A stretch of 64,000 nucleotides of DNA from Streptococcus mitis. Its GTDB lineage: Bacteria > Bacillota > Bacilli > Lactobacillales > Streptococcaceae. The notes beneath the pieces were generated by a model. It worked only from the letters and a program-made list of their open reading frames with translations. It searched no databases and was not told where the DNA came from. The stretch is taken from NCBI RefSeq assembly GCF_000722705.1, contig NZ_JPFW01000008.1:248001-312000 (forward strand), in the 5' to 3' direction. This document shows, one piece after another, positions 10,067 to 19,224 of this stretch; within the stretch, counting starts at the first letter, position 1; every line of letters begins with the position of its first letter. The position numbers and the translations under genes are program-made.

Positions 10067-10588
10067 TTGGAACATATTATTTTACTAAGAGGTGTTACTC
10101 CTAATGGAAAAAATGCTATCCCTAAAATGTCTTATCTAGTAGATATCTTAACAGAAGCTGGTTTTCAACAAGTTCGAACCTATATTCAAAGTGGGAATAT
10201 CATTCTTGAAAGTGACTTAGATTTAGAAAAAATACGAGAACGTGTTCATACTCTAATAAATGAAAATATTGGTGCTGACTTAAAAATGGTAATCAAGAAC
10301 AAAAGTGATTTTAAAAAAATTGTCCAAGAAAAACCGTTTGGAGAACACTATCTTTATGACCGTATACACGTGATTTTTTATCAAGAAGCTATTCAAAGTC
10401 TCCCTTTAGAAAAATTAAAAATGGATTACGGTGAAGAAGAAATTTGTATCGGTAACCATTGTCTTTACCTCTATCTCCCTAGAACTGCAAAACAAAAGAA
10501 ACTCCATACCAACTATCTTGAAAAGCTGTTCGGCGTTGATCTGACCATGCGAAAGTTAAACGTGGTAGAAAAATTATTAAGCAAGTAG
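10067..10588 (+). CDS. DUF1697 family protein
   Basis: This protein of about 173 residues matches DUF1697, with the conserved opening HIILLRGVTPNGKN and the TYIQSGNIILES strand. The function is unknown. Two starts are possible: ATG at 10034 without a ribosome site, or TTG at 10067 with AAAGGA six nt upstream. The TTG start matches the family N-terminus (short lead, then ALLRG-like), so I prefer it. The gene lies 37 nt after the flavoprotein gene and ends in a bidirectional terminator. Confidence 0.8.
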   Translation: MEHIILLRGVTPNGKNAIPKMSYLVDILTEAGFQQVRTYIQSGNIILESDLDLEKIRERVHTLINENIGADLKMVIKNKSDFKKIVQEKPFGEHYLYDRIHVIFYQEAIQSLPLEKLKMDYGEEEICIGNHCLYLYLPRTAKQKKLHTNYLEKLFGVDLTMRKLNVVEKLLSK

Positions 10589-10603
10589 TACTTGAATTTA
10601 TTA

Positions 10604-10636
10604 AAAATCGGAAGAATACTCCTCCGATTTTATTTT
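10604..10636. terminator. Bidirectional terminator
   Basis: AAAATCGGA pairs with TCCGATTTT around a ten-base loop, flanked by A- and T-rich tracts. It serves the convergent DUF1697 and MerR genes and overlaps the MerR stop codon. Confidence 0.85.
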
Positions 10637-11370
10637 GTCTGAGTTTGGACATAGTAGGCAATGACATCTGATGTGTACTGGGCTGTTCCATCTCCAAATT
10701 TATCAATATTTTCCTTAAACTCTGGATTATAGACATAGCCTTTTCCAATATGACCAAAGACCTCGATAGAGCAGTCAAATCCATAAGTACGGATGGCTTG
10801 CAAGAGTTTGCCTGCTTCTTCTTGGTTTTCAGACGCTGTTATCGGTAGACCAGCTTGAAGATCTTGTGCCAATGTTTGAAAGACTTGATTGAAGGCAGCC
10901 GTAGCTTCGTCTTCGTGACCTTTTTGGCGCTCTAACGCTTGGTCCATCACTTCTTGTCCATACTTCTCTACCGCCTCTTGGTGGTATTTTTGATTGTCTT
11001 GGTAGTTAAATCCAGCGAATTTCTCTTGAATGCTCATTTCTCTTTCTCCTTTTTGTTCTTGAATGGTTTTTTGCAAGGTAGAAATCAAGCTATCCAGGTG
11101 TTGCCTTTCTCGAATCAAATACTCCAACTGCCTAGTCAAATGGGGCAATAAATCTGTCCTTTCTTCCTTTAATAGCTCTGCTATTTTTTCTAAAGAAAAA
11201 CCTAGATATTTGTAATAAAGAATGACCTGAAGTCGCTCCAAATCCTCTTGACTGTAGGTTCGATACCCCTTTTCCGACTTTAAAGGAACCAAAAGTCCTA
11301 TCTTATCGTAGTGGTGCAATGTTTTGACAGAGACACCCGAAAGCTGCGCAGCTTCTTTTATATGGTACAT
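10630..11370 (-). CDS. MerR family regulator with TipAS drug-binding domain
   Basis: The 246-residue protein has an N-terminal MerR winged helix (1-70; SVKTLHHYDKIGLL, YSQEDLERLQVI), a coiled-coil linker (about 75-110) and a C-terminal TipAS-like domain (about 112-246). In the TipA family this domain binds thiopeptides or other drugs and the protein activates its own gene. The promoter has the 19-nt spacer expected for MerR activation. Inside the gene, AAAAAGGAGAAAGAGAA precedes ATG 11037, which would yield a free 135-residue TipAS domain, as known for TipAL/TipAS of Streptomyces. The inducer here is unknown. Confidence 0.9.
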   Translation of the reverse strand: MYHIKEAAQLSGVSVKTLHHYDKIGLLVPLKSEKGYRTYSQEDLERLQVILYYKYLGFSLEKIAELLKEERTDLLPHLTRQLEYLIRERQHLDSLISTLQKTIQEQKGEREMSIQEKFAGFNYQDNQKYHQEAVEKYGQEVMDQALERQKGHEDEATAAFNQVFQTLAQDLQAGLPITASENQEEAGKLLQAIRTYGFDCSIEVFGHIGKGYVYNPEFKENIDKFGDGTAQYTSDVIAYYVQTQTK

Positions 11371-11390
11371 GATTTCCTCCTTACAATAAT

Positions 11391-11421
11391 AGTATACCCC
11401 CTCCCCTTAGGTCAGAGTCAA
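11391..11421 (-). promoter_or_regulatory. MerR-type promoter with 19-nt spacer
   Basis: On the minus strand TTGACT (11416-11421) and TATACT (11391-11396) are separated by 19 nt rather than 17. The spacer is GC-rich and partly dyadic (CCT...AGG), as in promoters twisted into use by MerR proteins. It lies just upstream of the regulator's own ATG. Confidence 0.75.
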
Positions 11422-11481
11422 GCGTTTTTGTGAGATTTTTTAAAATTTTTGAGAAAGTGTGAAAACTTGAAAATGGTTTTC

Positions 11482-11510
11482 TTGACAGACCTTAGAAAAC
11501 ATGATAGGAT
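11482..11510 (+). promoter_or_regulatory. Promoter of the sodium-dependent transporter gene
   Basis: TTGACA (11482-11487), 17 nt, TAGGAT (11505-11510). The predicted transcript has about 100 nt of leader before the ATG. Confidence 0.75.
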
Positions 11511-11527
11511 AGTCAAGTCTATCAATC

Positions 11528-11590
11528 AAAAGAAAAGCTCATCTTGAGTACTGATAAGGCTATTTGCCAAGGGCAGTAGCTTTTTCTTTT
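11528..11590 (+). promoter_or_regulatory. Structured 5' leader of unknown class
   Basis: The leader can fold into one long hairpin: AAAAGAAAAGCT (11528-11539) with AGCTTTTTCTTTT (11578-11590), inside it TACTG with CAGTA, and inside that GGC with GCC. The right arm ends in a T-rich run and lies about 17 nt before the ribosome site (TTAGGAGT). It could be an attenuator or a small riboswitch, but I do not recognise the class. Confidence 0.5.
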
Positions 11591-11616
11591 GTAACACTAA
11601 TTTTAGGAGTTTAACT

Positions 11617-12957
11617 ATGTCTGAAAAATCGCAATGGGGTTCTAAACTGGGCTTTATCCTAGCATCTGCTGGTTCAGCCATCGGACTTGGTGCCGTTTGG
11701 AAATTCCCCTACATGACTGCTGCTAACGGTGGAGGAGGCTTTTTATTAGTCTTTCTCATTTCCACTATTCTAATCGGTTTCCCTCTTTTACTGGCTGAAT
11801 TTGCCCTAGGCCGTAGTGCTGGCGTCTCTGGGATTAAAACCTTTGGAAAACTAGGCAAGAATAGTAAGTACAACTTTATCGGTTGGATTGGTGCATTTGC
11901 CCTCTTTATCCTCTTATCTTTCTACAGTGTTATCGGGGGATGGATTCTGGTTTATCTGGGTATTGAGTTTGGGAAATTGTTCCAACTTGGCGGAACGGAT
12001 GATTATGCTCAGTTATTTACTTCAATCATTTCAAATCCAGCCATTGCCCTAGGAGCTCAAGCAGCCTTTATCCTATTGAATATCTTCATTGTATCACGAG
12101 GTGTTCAGAAAGGGATTGAAAGAGCTTCTAAGGTTATGATGCCCCTGCTCTTTATTATCTTTGTCGTCATCATCGGGCGCTCTCTCAGTTTGCCAAATGC
12201 CATGGAAGGGGTTCTATACTTCCTCAAACCTGACTTTTCAAAATTGACTAGCGCTGGTCTCCTCTATGCTTTGGGCCAATCTTTCTTTGCCCTTTCTCTA
12301 GGAGTAACTGCCATGCTAACCTATGCTTCTTATCTCGATAAGAAAACCAATCTGGTCCAATCCGGTATTTCTATCGTAGCTATGAACATCTCGGTCTCTA
12401 TTATGGCAGGTCTAGCCATTTTTCCAGCTATGTCAGCCTTTAATCTCCAGTCTGAAGGTGGCCCAAGTCTTCTCTTCATCGTTTTACCACAACTTTTTGA
12501 TAAGATGCCATTTGGAGTTATCTTCTACATCCTCTTCCTCCTACTGTTCATCTTTGCAACGGTCACTTCTTCAGTTGTTATGTTGGAAATCAATGTGGGT
12601 AATATCACTGATCAGGATAACAGCAAACGTGCTAAATGGAGTGTAATTCTAGGAATGCTCACCTTCATTTTTGGAATCCCATCTGCTCTTTCCTACGGTA
12701 TTATTGCTGATGTTCACATTTTGGGGAAGACCTTCTTTGACGCTATGGACTTCTTGGTTTCTAATCTCCTCATGCCATTTGGAGCTCTCTGCCTTTCACT
12801 CTTTACAGGCTACATCTTCAAAAAAGCTCTTGCTATGGAGGAACTCCATCTTGATGAAAGAGCATGGAAACAAGGACTTTTCCAAGTCTGGCTCTTCCTT
12901 CTTCGTTTCGTCATTCCCATCATCATCATCGTGGTCTTTATCGCCCAATTTATGTAG
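11617..12957 (+). CDS. Sodium-dependent transporter of the NSS/SNF family
   Basis: This 446-residue membrane protein belongs to the neurotransmitter:sodium symporter family, which includes LeuT-like amino acid transporters. The hallmark first helix is present (GFILASAGSAIGLGAVWKFP, about 11-30), as is the conserved GGGGFLLVF region (about 38-46). About eleven hydrophobic helices follow. The substrate is probably an amino acid. It is monocistronic, with its own promoter, a structured leader, a TTAGGAGT ribosome site and a terminator shared with manA. Confidence 0.9.
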   Translation: MSEKSQWGSKLGFILASAGSAIGLGAVWKFPYMTAANGGGGFLLVFLISTILIGFPLLLAEFALGRSAGVSGIKTFGKLGKNSKYNFIGWIGAFALFILLSFYSVIGGWILVYLGIEFGKLFQLGGTDDYAQLFTSIISNPAIALGAQAAFILLNIFIVSRGVQKGIERASKVMMPLLFIIFVVIIGRSLSLPNAMEGVLYFLKPDFSKLTSAGLLYALGQSFFALSLGVTAMLTYASYLDKKTNLVQSGISIVAMNISVSIMAGLAIFPAMSAFNLQSEGGPSLLFIVLPQLFDKMPFGVIFYILFLLLFIFATVTSSVVMLEINVGNITDQDNSKRAKWSVILGMLTFIFGIPSALSYGIIADVHILGKTFFDAMDFLVSNLLMPFGALCLSLFTGYIFKKALAMEELHLDERAWKQGLFQVWLFLLRFVIPIIIIVVFIAQFM

Positions 12958-12960
12958 TCA

Positions 12961-12999
12961 AAAAGGACTTGAGTAGTGAACTCAGGCCCTTTCTTTTTT
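12961..12999 (+). terminator. Terminator after the NSS transporter gene
   Basis: AAAGGACTTGAGT and ACTCAGGCCCTTT pair around a short loop and are followed by CTTTTTT. The T-tract runs up to the manA stop codon on the opposite strand. Confidence 0.85.
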
Positions 13000-13942
13000 A
13001 TGGATGACTAACAATCAATTCCAGACCTTGCCCTTCTAGGGTCCAAACTTCAACATCACTTGGTAGGATAAAGTGGCTACCTTTTTGGATTGGATAATTT
13101 TCCCCATCAACAGTCAGTTGACCTTGGCCAGCTAAGACGCTGAACAGGCTATAGTCAGCTGTCTTTTCGAAGTCAACTTTTCCAGTAATTTCCCACTTGT
13201 AAACTGCAAAGAAATCATTAGAGACAAGTAAAGTTGAGCGTAAATCATCTGCTTTGACAGTCACAGGACGGCTATTGGCAGGCTCGCCAATATTCAGAAC
13301 ATCGATAGATTTTTCAAGGTGAAGTTCACGCAAGTTGCCCTTGTCATCCTTGCGGTCAAAGTCATAGACACGGTAAGTTGTATCGCTAGACTGCTGGGTT
13401 TCAAGAATCAAGATGCCAGCCCCAATAGCATGCATGGTGCCACTTGGTACATAGAAGAAATCTCCAGCCTTAACAGGTACTTTTGTCAGCAAGGCATCCC
13501 AGTTCTTGTCCTCGATTTGCTGGCGGAGTTCTTCTTTGGATTTAGCATTGTGGCCATAGATAATCTCAGAACCTTCATCCGCTGCGATAATGTACCAGCA
13601 CTCTGTTTTTCCGAGTTCGCCTTCATGCTCTAGTCCATAAGCATCGTCTGGATGAACTTGAACACTGAGCCAGTCGTTGGCATCCAGAATCTTAGTCAAC
13701 AGCGGAAATACAGGCTCAGAACGGTTGCCGAACAATTCACGGTGTTCCGCATACAAAGTAGCTAGGTCTGTTCCCTCGTAGCGACCATTTACAACTTTAG
13801 AGACACCATTTGGATGGGCTGAGATGGCCCAGTATTCTCCGATTTTTTCACTTGGGATGTCGTAGCCAAACTCATCACGTAGCTTGCTACCACCCCAGAT
13901 TCTTTCTTGCATAACTGATTGTAAAAATAATGGTTCTGACAT
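12998..13942 (-). CDS. manA: Mannose-6-phosphate isomerase, class I
   Basis: This zinc enzyme interconverts mannose-6-phosphate and fructose-6-phosphate. The 314-residue protein is the short Gram-positive type with two cupin-like halves. Zinc-site motifs are visible: LSVQVHPDD (about 93-101), the glutamate in GKTECWYII and the histidine in GTMHAIG (about 170). The start has GGAGATCAAC upstream, and a -10 (TATAAT) follows the terminator at 13983-14010. No sugar transport gene adjoins it. Confidence 0.95.
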   Translation of the reverse strand: MSEPLFLQSVMQERIWGGSKLRDEFGYDIPSEKIGEYWAISAHPNGVSKVVNGRYEGTDLATLYAEHRELFGNRSEPVFPLLTKILDANDWLSVQVHPDDAYGLEHEGELGKTECWYIIAADEGSEIIYGHNAKSKEELRQQIEDKNWDALLTKVPVKAGDFFYVPSGTMHAIGAGILILETQQSSDTTYRVYDFDRKDDKGNLRELHLEKSIDVLNIGEPANSRPVTVKADDLRSTLLVSNDFFAVYKWEITGKVDFEKTADYSLFSVLAGQGQLTVDGENYPIQKGSHFILPSDVEVWTLEGQGLELIVSHP

Positions 13943-13982
13943 GTTGATCTCCTATCTGATTTTTCTCCCCTCATTATAGCAA

Positions 13983-14010
13983 AAAAAGAGTTCGAATTGA
14001 ACTCTTTTTA
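13983..14010. terminator. Bidirectional terminator between the VOC gene and manA
   Basis: AAAAAGAGTTC and GAACTCTTTTT form a near-perfect palindrome with A and T tracts on both sides. Confidence 0.85.
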
Positions 14011-14104
14011 ATATCTTATAAAGTAGGGAGAAAATTTTATAAAAATAGTGAACAAATCCCTTCTTATGCTATAACTTTTGTTGGCGATCAAAGTCTACTA
14101 TGCC

Positions 14105-14452
14105 CTATTTCATACGATAAAAATCAATCACTAGACCAGCAGGGCCTTTAACTAATAAGGACTCTGTTCCCCAATCGGTTACAGTTGGTCCGTTTAAAAC
14201 CTGGATACCAAGTTCTTTCAACCGTTGGTAATTCTGGTCTACATCCTCAACCTCGATATGAAGAATGATGCCTGACTGAAAGTTTTCCAAAGGAACCAAA
14301 TGATTTTGGGACAGCATCAGACAGTGACTGCCAATCGTGAACTGAGCAAAACCATCATCAACATAATCTGACTTTTTATCCAAAATACGCTCCAAGTCAG
14401 CACAGACTTGAGAAACATCTGAAACGATAATATCTAATTGATTTAAATTCAT
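14105..14452 (-). CDS. VOC superfamily (glyoxalase/bleomycin-resistance fold) protein
   Basis: This 115-residue protein has one glyoxalase-type half: an N-terminal strand LNQLDIIVSDV, a central HIEVEDVDQNYQRLKELG and a C-terminal GPAGLVIDFYRM. VOC proteins usually dimerise to bind a metal or small molecule; metal ligands cannot be assigned safely here. GGAGG lies 7 nt before the ATG. It lies 43 nt below the small membrane peptide gene and may be transcribed with it. Substrate unknown. Confidence 0.85.
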   Translation of the reverse strand: MNLNQLDIIVSDVSQVCADLERILDKKSDYVDDGFAQFTIGSHCLMLSQNHLVPLENFQSGIILHIEVEDVDQNYQRLKELGIQVLNGPTVTDWGTESLLVKGPAGLVIDFYRMK

Positions 14453-14495
14453 TTACTATCCTCCATAAAATGTAAAAATGAATAGCACTTGTCAA

Positions 14496-14651
14496 TCAAT
14501 GGATAGACTGATTGATTGTCAGCAAGCCGTGATTAATAATTGCTGCAATATCTTCAAGACCATGCAAAATAAAACTTCCTATAATCAGTCCTATAATAAT
14601 TGAACAGATAATCATGGTCATACAGATTAGATAAACATCCTTTTTTTGCAT
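14496..14651 (-). CDS. Small membrane protein, 51 residues
   Basis: The reading frame MQKKDVYLICMTMIICSIII... encodes 51 residues: a short basic start, one hydrophobic helix (about 7-28) and an amphipathic tail (HGLEDIAAIINHGLL). It has a near-ideal ribosome site (TTAGGAGGAAAGAG before ATG 14651) and a consensus promoter upstream, so it is probably translated. I do not recognise the family. It precedes the VOC gene and lies just downstream of the spxB terminator. It could be a small transporter or regulator accessory peptide; that is a guess. Confidence 0.65.
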   Translation of the reverse strand: MQKKDVYLICMTMIICSIIIGLIIGSFILHGLEDIAAIINHGLLTINQSIH

Positions 14652-14750
14652 CTCTTTCCTCCTAACGAAATAAGAAAATCCACTTACTACAGCTATTTAA
14701 AAAATCTTTCTCCTTTTCATATCAGTTTTATTTTCTGCTGTTATATTTTT

Positions 14751-14779
14751 ATTATAAGATTTTGAGAAAACGCTGTCAA
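14751..14779 (-). promoter_or_regulatory. Consensus promoter of the small membrane protein gene
   Basis: On the minus strand TTGACA (14774-14779), 17 nt, TATAAT (14751-14756): a perfect match to sigma-A consensus. Its spacer contains AGCGTTTTCT, a weak CcpA-site resemblance. The transcript would have about 95 nt of leader. Confidence 0.8.
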
Positions 14780-14788
14780 CTATTTATA

Positions 14789-14818
14789 TAAAAAGATCGG
14801 ATTGCTCCGATCTTTTTA
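14789..14818 (-). terminator. Terminator after spxB
   Basis: AAAAGATCGGA and TCCGATCTTTTT pair around TTGC-type loop sequence, 16 nt past the spxB stop. Confidence 0.9.
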
Positions 14819-14833
14819 AGTTCCACGAAGGAA

Positions 14834-16609
14834 TTATTTAATTACGCGTGATTGCAAACCTTCTTCTTCCAAGAAGAGACGGAATGGTACGAGTTCTTCT
14901 GCTTCGTATTTTTCCTTGAAGGCTTTGATTGCTTCTTCTGAGTGAAGTTTTGGATCCAATTCAAGTACTTCTACTGGAAGTGGACGGTGTTGAGTGATGC
15001 GAGCATCGATAACAACAGTTTTACCTTCTTTGTTCAATTTAACAGCTTCTGCAACAACTGCATCGATATCTTCGATACGGTTTACTGTAAATCCAACAGC
15101 TCCTTGAGCTTCAGCAATTTTAGCGTAGTCAGCGTTTGTGAAGTCACAACCAAACAAGTGTTTGTTTGTGTCTTCGTATTTGTCCTTGATGAAGGCATAT
15201 TTATCATTTGAGAAGACAACGTTGATAACTGGAAGATCGTATTGAACGTTTGTGATAACGTCTGGGTAGCACATGTTGAATGCTCCATCACCCATGATGT
15301 TCCATACTTGGCGATCTGGATTGTCTTTCTTAGCAGCGATACCACCAGGAAGGGCAATACCCATTGTCGCAAAGAGTGGAGATGTACGCCACATGTTCTT
15401 AGGTGTCATGTGAAGGTGACGAGTAGATGTTTGAGTAGTGTCACCTACGTCGATTGAGTAGATAGCGTCTTGATCAGCATGTTTGTTGATTGCATTGTAA
15501 ACTTGGTACAATTGCAATTCACCCTCAGTTTTACCTTCGAGTTTGTTCATGTAATCACGCCAGTTTTGGTTATTCTTAACGTTTGCACGCCACCATGGAG
15601 TAGATTCAACTGGGTTTACTTTGTCAAGGATAGCTTTAGCTGCTTGACCTGCGTCACCAAGGATTGAAGCGTCAAGGGCATGACGTTTACCAAGTTTGTA
15701 AGGGTCGATATCGACTTGGATGAATTTTTCAGTGTTCTTGAATGCTTCGTAAACTTCAGCAAATGGGAAGTTTGAACCAAGGAAAAGAACTGTGTCTGCT
15801 TCAAAGACCACTTCGTTGGCTGGTTTCCAACCAACACGGTAAGCAGAACCTGTCAAACCTTCATAGTTCCATTCAAAGGCTTCAAAGTTTTTACCAGTTG
15901 TGATGATTGGTGCTTTGATTTTACGTGACAATTCAGTAATCACTTCACCAGCTTTAACACCACCGTAACCAGCATAGATAACTGGACGTTCAGCATTGTT
16001 CAAGATTTCAACAGCTTTGTTGATTTCAACTTCGTTCAAAGCAGGAGCGATGAATGAACGCTCGTATGAACCTGAACCGTAGTATGAGTTTTCGTCGATT
16101 TCTTGGAAACCGAAGTTTACTGGGATTTCAACAACAGCTGGACCTTTTTTAGAAACTGCAGCACGGCAAGCTTCGTCGATTACTTTTGGCAATTGCTCAG
16201 CGTAAGCTACACGTTTGTTGTATACAGCGATACCGTTGTACATTGGGTTTTGGTTCAATTCTTGGAAAGCATCCATGTTCAATTCGTTAACTGGACGTGA
16301 TCCAAGGATTGCTAGGAATGGAGTGTTATCCATAGCTGCATCGTAAACACCGTTAATCAAGTGAGTCGCACCTGGACCACCTGAACCAACTGCAACCCCA
16401 ATTGAGCCACCAAATTTAGCTTGCATAACCGCTGCAAGAGCACCTGTTTCTTCGTGGCGAACTTGCAAGAAGCGGATATCTTTGTCTTCAGCCAAAGCGT
16501 CCATCAATGAGCTGAGTGTTCCTGATGGGATACCGTAGATTGTGTCTACGCCCCATGTTTTCAATACATTAAGCATTGCTGCAGATGCAGTAATTTTCCC
16601 TTGAGTCAT
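14834..16609 (-). CDS. spxB: Pyruvate oxidase SpxB
   Basis: SpxB converts pyruvate, phosphate and oxygen to acetyl phosphate, CO2 and hydrogen peroxide. It is the main peroxide source of pneumococcus. The 591-residue protein has the three-domain ThDP enzyme layout: the N-terminal glutamate region ([19 protein letters not shown], about 50-68), a central FAD-binding domain, and the C-terminal ThDP/metal motif [17 protein letters not shown] (about 435-455). It is monocistronic. A perfect CcpA palindrome in its leader region and another imperfect one upstream suggest carbon control. It depends on ThDP, which the nearby thiamine genes help supply. Confidence 0.97.
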   Translation of the reverse strand: MTQGKITASAAMLNVLKTWGVDTIYGIPSGTLSSLMDALAEDKDIRFLQVRHEETGALAAVMQAKFGGSIGVAVGSGGPGATHLINGVYDAAMDNTPFLAILGSRPVNELNMDAFQELNQNPMYNGIAVYNKRVAYAEQLPKVIDEACRAAVSKKGPAVVEIPVNFGFQEIDENSYYGSGSYERSFIAPALNEVEINKAVEILNNAERPVIYAGYGGVKAGEVITELSRKIKAPIITTGKNFEAFEWNYEGLTGSAYRVGWKPANEVVFEADTVLFLGSNFPFAEVYEAFKNTEKFIQVDIDPYKLGKRHALDASILGDAGQAAKAILDKVNPVESTPWWRANVKNNQNWRDYMNKLEGKTEGELQLYQVYNAINKHADQDAIYSIDVGDTTQTSTRHLHMTPKNMWRTSPLFATMGIALPGGIAAKKDNPDRQVWNIMGDGAFNMCYPDVITNVQYDLPVINVVFSNDKYAFIKDKYEDTNKHLFGCDFTNADYAKIAEAQGAVGFTVNRIEDIDAVVAEAVKLNKEGKTVVIDARITQHRPLPVEVLELDPKLHSEEAIKAFKEKYEAEELVPFRLFLEEEGLQSRVIK

Positions 16610-16667
16610 AATGATAACTCTCCTTCAAATATTTTTAAATCTACTAAAAAAGGTTTCATATAATTTT

Positions 16668-16681
16668 TGAAAACGTTTCAG
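16668..16681 (-). promoter_or_regulatory. CcpA (cre) site upstream of spxB
   Basis: TGAAAACGTTTCAG at 16668-16681 matches the cre consensus TGWAARCGYTWNCW and is nearly palindromic. It lies about 60 nt before the spxB ATG. A second site with one mismatch (TGAAAACGGTTTTA) is at 16770-16783. Confidence 0.7.
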
Positions 16682-16796
16682 TAAATTTTTACTCTACTAA
16701 TTTATCACATTTCGTTCGACTTTTCTAAGAATCTGCTCAGAAGTTTCTATTCTCTATTACAGTACAGTTTGAAAACGGTTTTAGATTCTGTTTTAT

Positions 16797-16950
16797 AATA
16801 CTCAATGAAAATTAAAGAGCAAACTAGGAAACTAGCCGCAGGTTGCTCAAAACACTGTTTTGAGGTTGTGGATAGAACTGACGGAGTCAGTTACATATAT
16901 CTACGGCAAGGAGACGTTGACGTGGTTTGAATTTGATTTTCGAAGAGTAT
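16797..16950. repeat. BOX element (A-B-C form)
   Basis: This is a 154-nt copy of the pneumococcal BOX repeat. It starts with TACTCAATGAAAATTAAAGA, contains CTAGCCGCAGGTTGCTC and an internal stem, and ends with TGACGTGGTTTGA...TTTTCGAAGAGTAT. It sits between the copA terminator and the spxB promoter. The length fits one boxA, one boxB and one boxC. Confidence 0.93.
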
Positions 16951-16951
16951 A

Positions 16952-16973
16952 AAAAGCGAGCAAGCCCGCTTTT
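16952..16973 (-). terminator. Terminator after copA
   Basis: AAAAGCG and CGCTTTT pair around an eight-base loop, with a T-rich extension on the minus strand. It overlaps the copA stop codon and abuts the BOX element. Confidence 0.75.
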
Positions 16974-19215
16974 AATCTATTTTACTAAAGTTCAACAGAA
17001 GCGAACTAGTCAGAACAGATACAGAACTAAAGGCCATGGCTAGACCTGCCAGTTCTGGGTTGAGAGCCAGTCCAACACCTGAAAAGAGTCCTGCTGCTAT
17101 CGGAATTCCGGCGACATTGTAGATAAAGGCCCAGAAAAGATTGAGCAGAATTCGATTAAAGGTTTTCTTACTCATGTCAAAGGCACGAACCACTCCTAGG
17201 AGGTTATTAGTTGTCAACACCAAATCTGCTGACTCGATGGCAATATCTGTTCCAGCTCCCATAGCAATTCCCACATCTGCTACACTGAGGGCAGGAGCAT
17301 CATTGATACCATCACCAACAAAGGCTACTTTTCCAGCTGATTGTAGTTTATGGATTTCATGGGCTTTTTCTTCTGGCAAGACACCTGCAATGACCTCTTC
17401 GATTCCGATCTGATCGGCAATAGCACGCGCCACACCTGCATTGTCTCCTGTCAGCATGACTGTTTTAAGACCTCGTTTTTTTAACTGACTGATGGCAAGC
17501 TTAGCATTTTCCTTGGGAATATCTTGCAAAGCAAGCAAGCCTTTGATTTCATTATCGACAGCCAAGAACACAACTGTCTTAGCTTCTTTTTCCAGTTCTT
17601 CTAGTTTTTCTTGATAAGTGCTAGAAATGTTCATGCCATCCAGCATTTTAGCATTTCCAAGCAAAACTTGTTTTCCATTGATTTGCCCTGAGACACCTTT
17701 TCCGTGCAAGGCTTGGAAATTTTCAACAGTTTGAAACTCAAGTCCAGCTTCACTCGCTCGTTTCACAACGGCTTCAGCCAGTGGGTGTTGAGAAGCTTCT
17801 TCCAAGGAAGCTGCCAATCCAAGCACTTCTACTTCGTCGCCGATGATATCTGTGACCACAGGTTTCCCTTCAGTCAAAGTCCCTGTTTTATCAAAGACAA
17901 TGGTTTGGACTTTCTGGATTTCCTGTAGAACCGTTCCATTTTTGAGGAGAACTCCCATCTTGGCACTGCGACCTGTCCCCACCATAAGGGCTGTCGGTGT
18001 TGCAAGTCCCAATGCACAAGGGCAGGCGATAATCAACACCGCCACTCCATAGAGAAGCGAAGACACAAAGCTCGCTCCAAGCACAACTACACTATCCCTG
18101 AGCAAGACGAACCAAACCCAAAAGGTCACAATCCCTAAAATGACAACTGCTGGGACAAAAATCCCTGAAATTTTATCCGTCAAGTCCTGAATCGGCGCAC
18201 GACTTGTCTGAGCTTTCTTCACAAAATCCACAATCTGAGCCAAAACAGTCTCTGAACCAACTTTTTCTGCTCTAAAAACAAGTGTTCCACTATTATTGAT
18301 GGTTGAACCAATAACGGTATCTCCAACTGTCTTGTCCACAGGCAGACTCTCACCTGTCACCATAGACTCATCAATACTAGAGATACCTTCTACTACGACC
18401 CCATCAACCGCAATCTTTTCACCGGGACGCACTCGAATCAGGTCACCTACCTTGACTTGGTCCAAGGGGACTTGAACATAGTTATCCTCACGCAAGACTT
18501 CTGCAGTTTTAGCCTGCAAGTCAAGTAATTTCTCCACAGCTTGGGAAGTATTTTTCCGCATTTTCTCCTCAAAAACGGCTCCCATAAGAACGAAGAAGAA
18601 GATAAATGCAGCACTTTCAAAGTAAACGGGGAGACCAGCGAAGAGGGCAACTAAGCTATAGAAATAGGCCACTAGGGTTCCCAGAGCAACCAAGGTATCC
18701 ATGTTGGCATTGTGCTTTTTAAAACTAGCCCAAGCACTTTGGATATAAGGACCACCTGCTACTAGCATAATCGGTGTTGTGGCTAAAAAGGTTCCCCAAC
18801 GCAGGACTTGGTGACTAATGCTACCTGTCGACATCCCAATCATGAGAATCACAAGAGGCACAGTAAAGATACTAGTAATCCAAAAACGCTGTAAAAGTGA
18901 TAGAGATTTTCGAGTCTTCTCAACTACGGTATAACTTCCCTTTTGCATCTTCATGCCACAAGAAAATTCATGTTGACCTAATTCTTGAGGTGTAAAACGA
19001 ATGACTTTCTCCTCATCTACGCCGATTGGTTCCAAGATTCCTTCTTCTTCAAAAAGAATTTCCTTATAACAGTTTGAAGATGTCACACGGTGAAAGGTGA
19101 TCTCAGCAGGAACTCCTTTTTGCAGTTGAATGTGGGCTGGATGGTAGCCTTTGTCTGCCGTGATACGGATTTTTTGAACACCATTTTCAAGATTTGCTTT
19201 TATAATTTCAGTCAT
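16972..19215 (-). CDS. copA: Copper-exporting P1B-type ATPase CopA
   Basis: CopA pumps Cu(I) out of the cell. The 747-residue protein starts with a cupredoxin-like domain (about 1-100) ending in [10 protein letters not shown] instead of the usual CxxC heavy-metal domain, which mirrors CupA. The P1B features follow: the membrane copper motif [13 protein letters not shown] (about 397-410), the phosphorylation motif [10 protein letters not shown] (about 440), HPLAEA, MLTGDN and [11 protein letters not shown]. It is the last gene of copY-cupA-copA, 9 nt below cupA, under CopY control. Confidence 0.97.
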   Translation of the reverse strand: MTEIIKANLENGVQKIRITADKGYHPAHIQLQKGVPAEITFHRVTSSNCYKEILFEEEGILEPIGVDEEKVIRFTPQELGQHEFSCGMKMQKGSYTVVEKTRKSLSLLQRFWITSIFTVPLVILMIGMSTGSISHQVLRWGTFLATTPIMLVAGGPYIQSAWASFKKHNANMDTLVALGTLVAYFYSLVALFAGLPVYFESAAFIFFFVLMGAVFEEKMRKNTSQAVEKLLDLQAKTAEVLREDNYVQVPLDQVKVGDLIRVRPGEKIAVDGVVVEGISSIDESMVTGESLPVDKTVGDTVIGSTINNSGTLVFRAEKVGSETVLAQIVDFVKKAQTSRAPIQDLTDKISGIFVPAVVILGIVTFWVWFVLLRDSVVVLGASFVSSLLYGVAVLIIACPCALGLATPTALMVGTGRSAKMGVLLKNGTVLQEIQKVQTIVFDKTGTLTEGKPVVTDIIGDEVEVLGLAASLEEASQHPLAEAVVKRASEAGLEFQTVENFQALHGKGVSGQINGKQVLLGNAKMLDGMNISSTYQEKLEELEKEAKTVVFLAVDNEIKGLLALQDIPKENAKLAISQLKKRGLKTVMLTGDNAGVARAIADQIGIEEVIAGVLPEEKAHEIHKLQSAGKVAFVGDGINDAPALSVADVGIAMGAGTDIAIESADLVLTTNNLLGVVRAFDMSKKTFNRILLNLFWAFIYNVAGIPIAAGLFSGVGLALNPELAGLAMAFSSVSVLTSSLLLNFSKID

Positions 19216-19224
19216 ATCATTCTC

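Noticed and set aside
14757-14773. Possible CcpA site in the spacer of the small membrane gene promoter
   Set aside because: At least two mismatches to the consensus; could be chance in AT-rich sequence.
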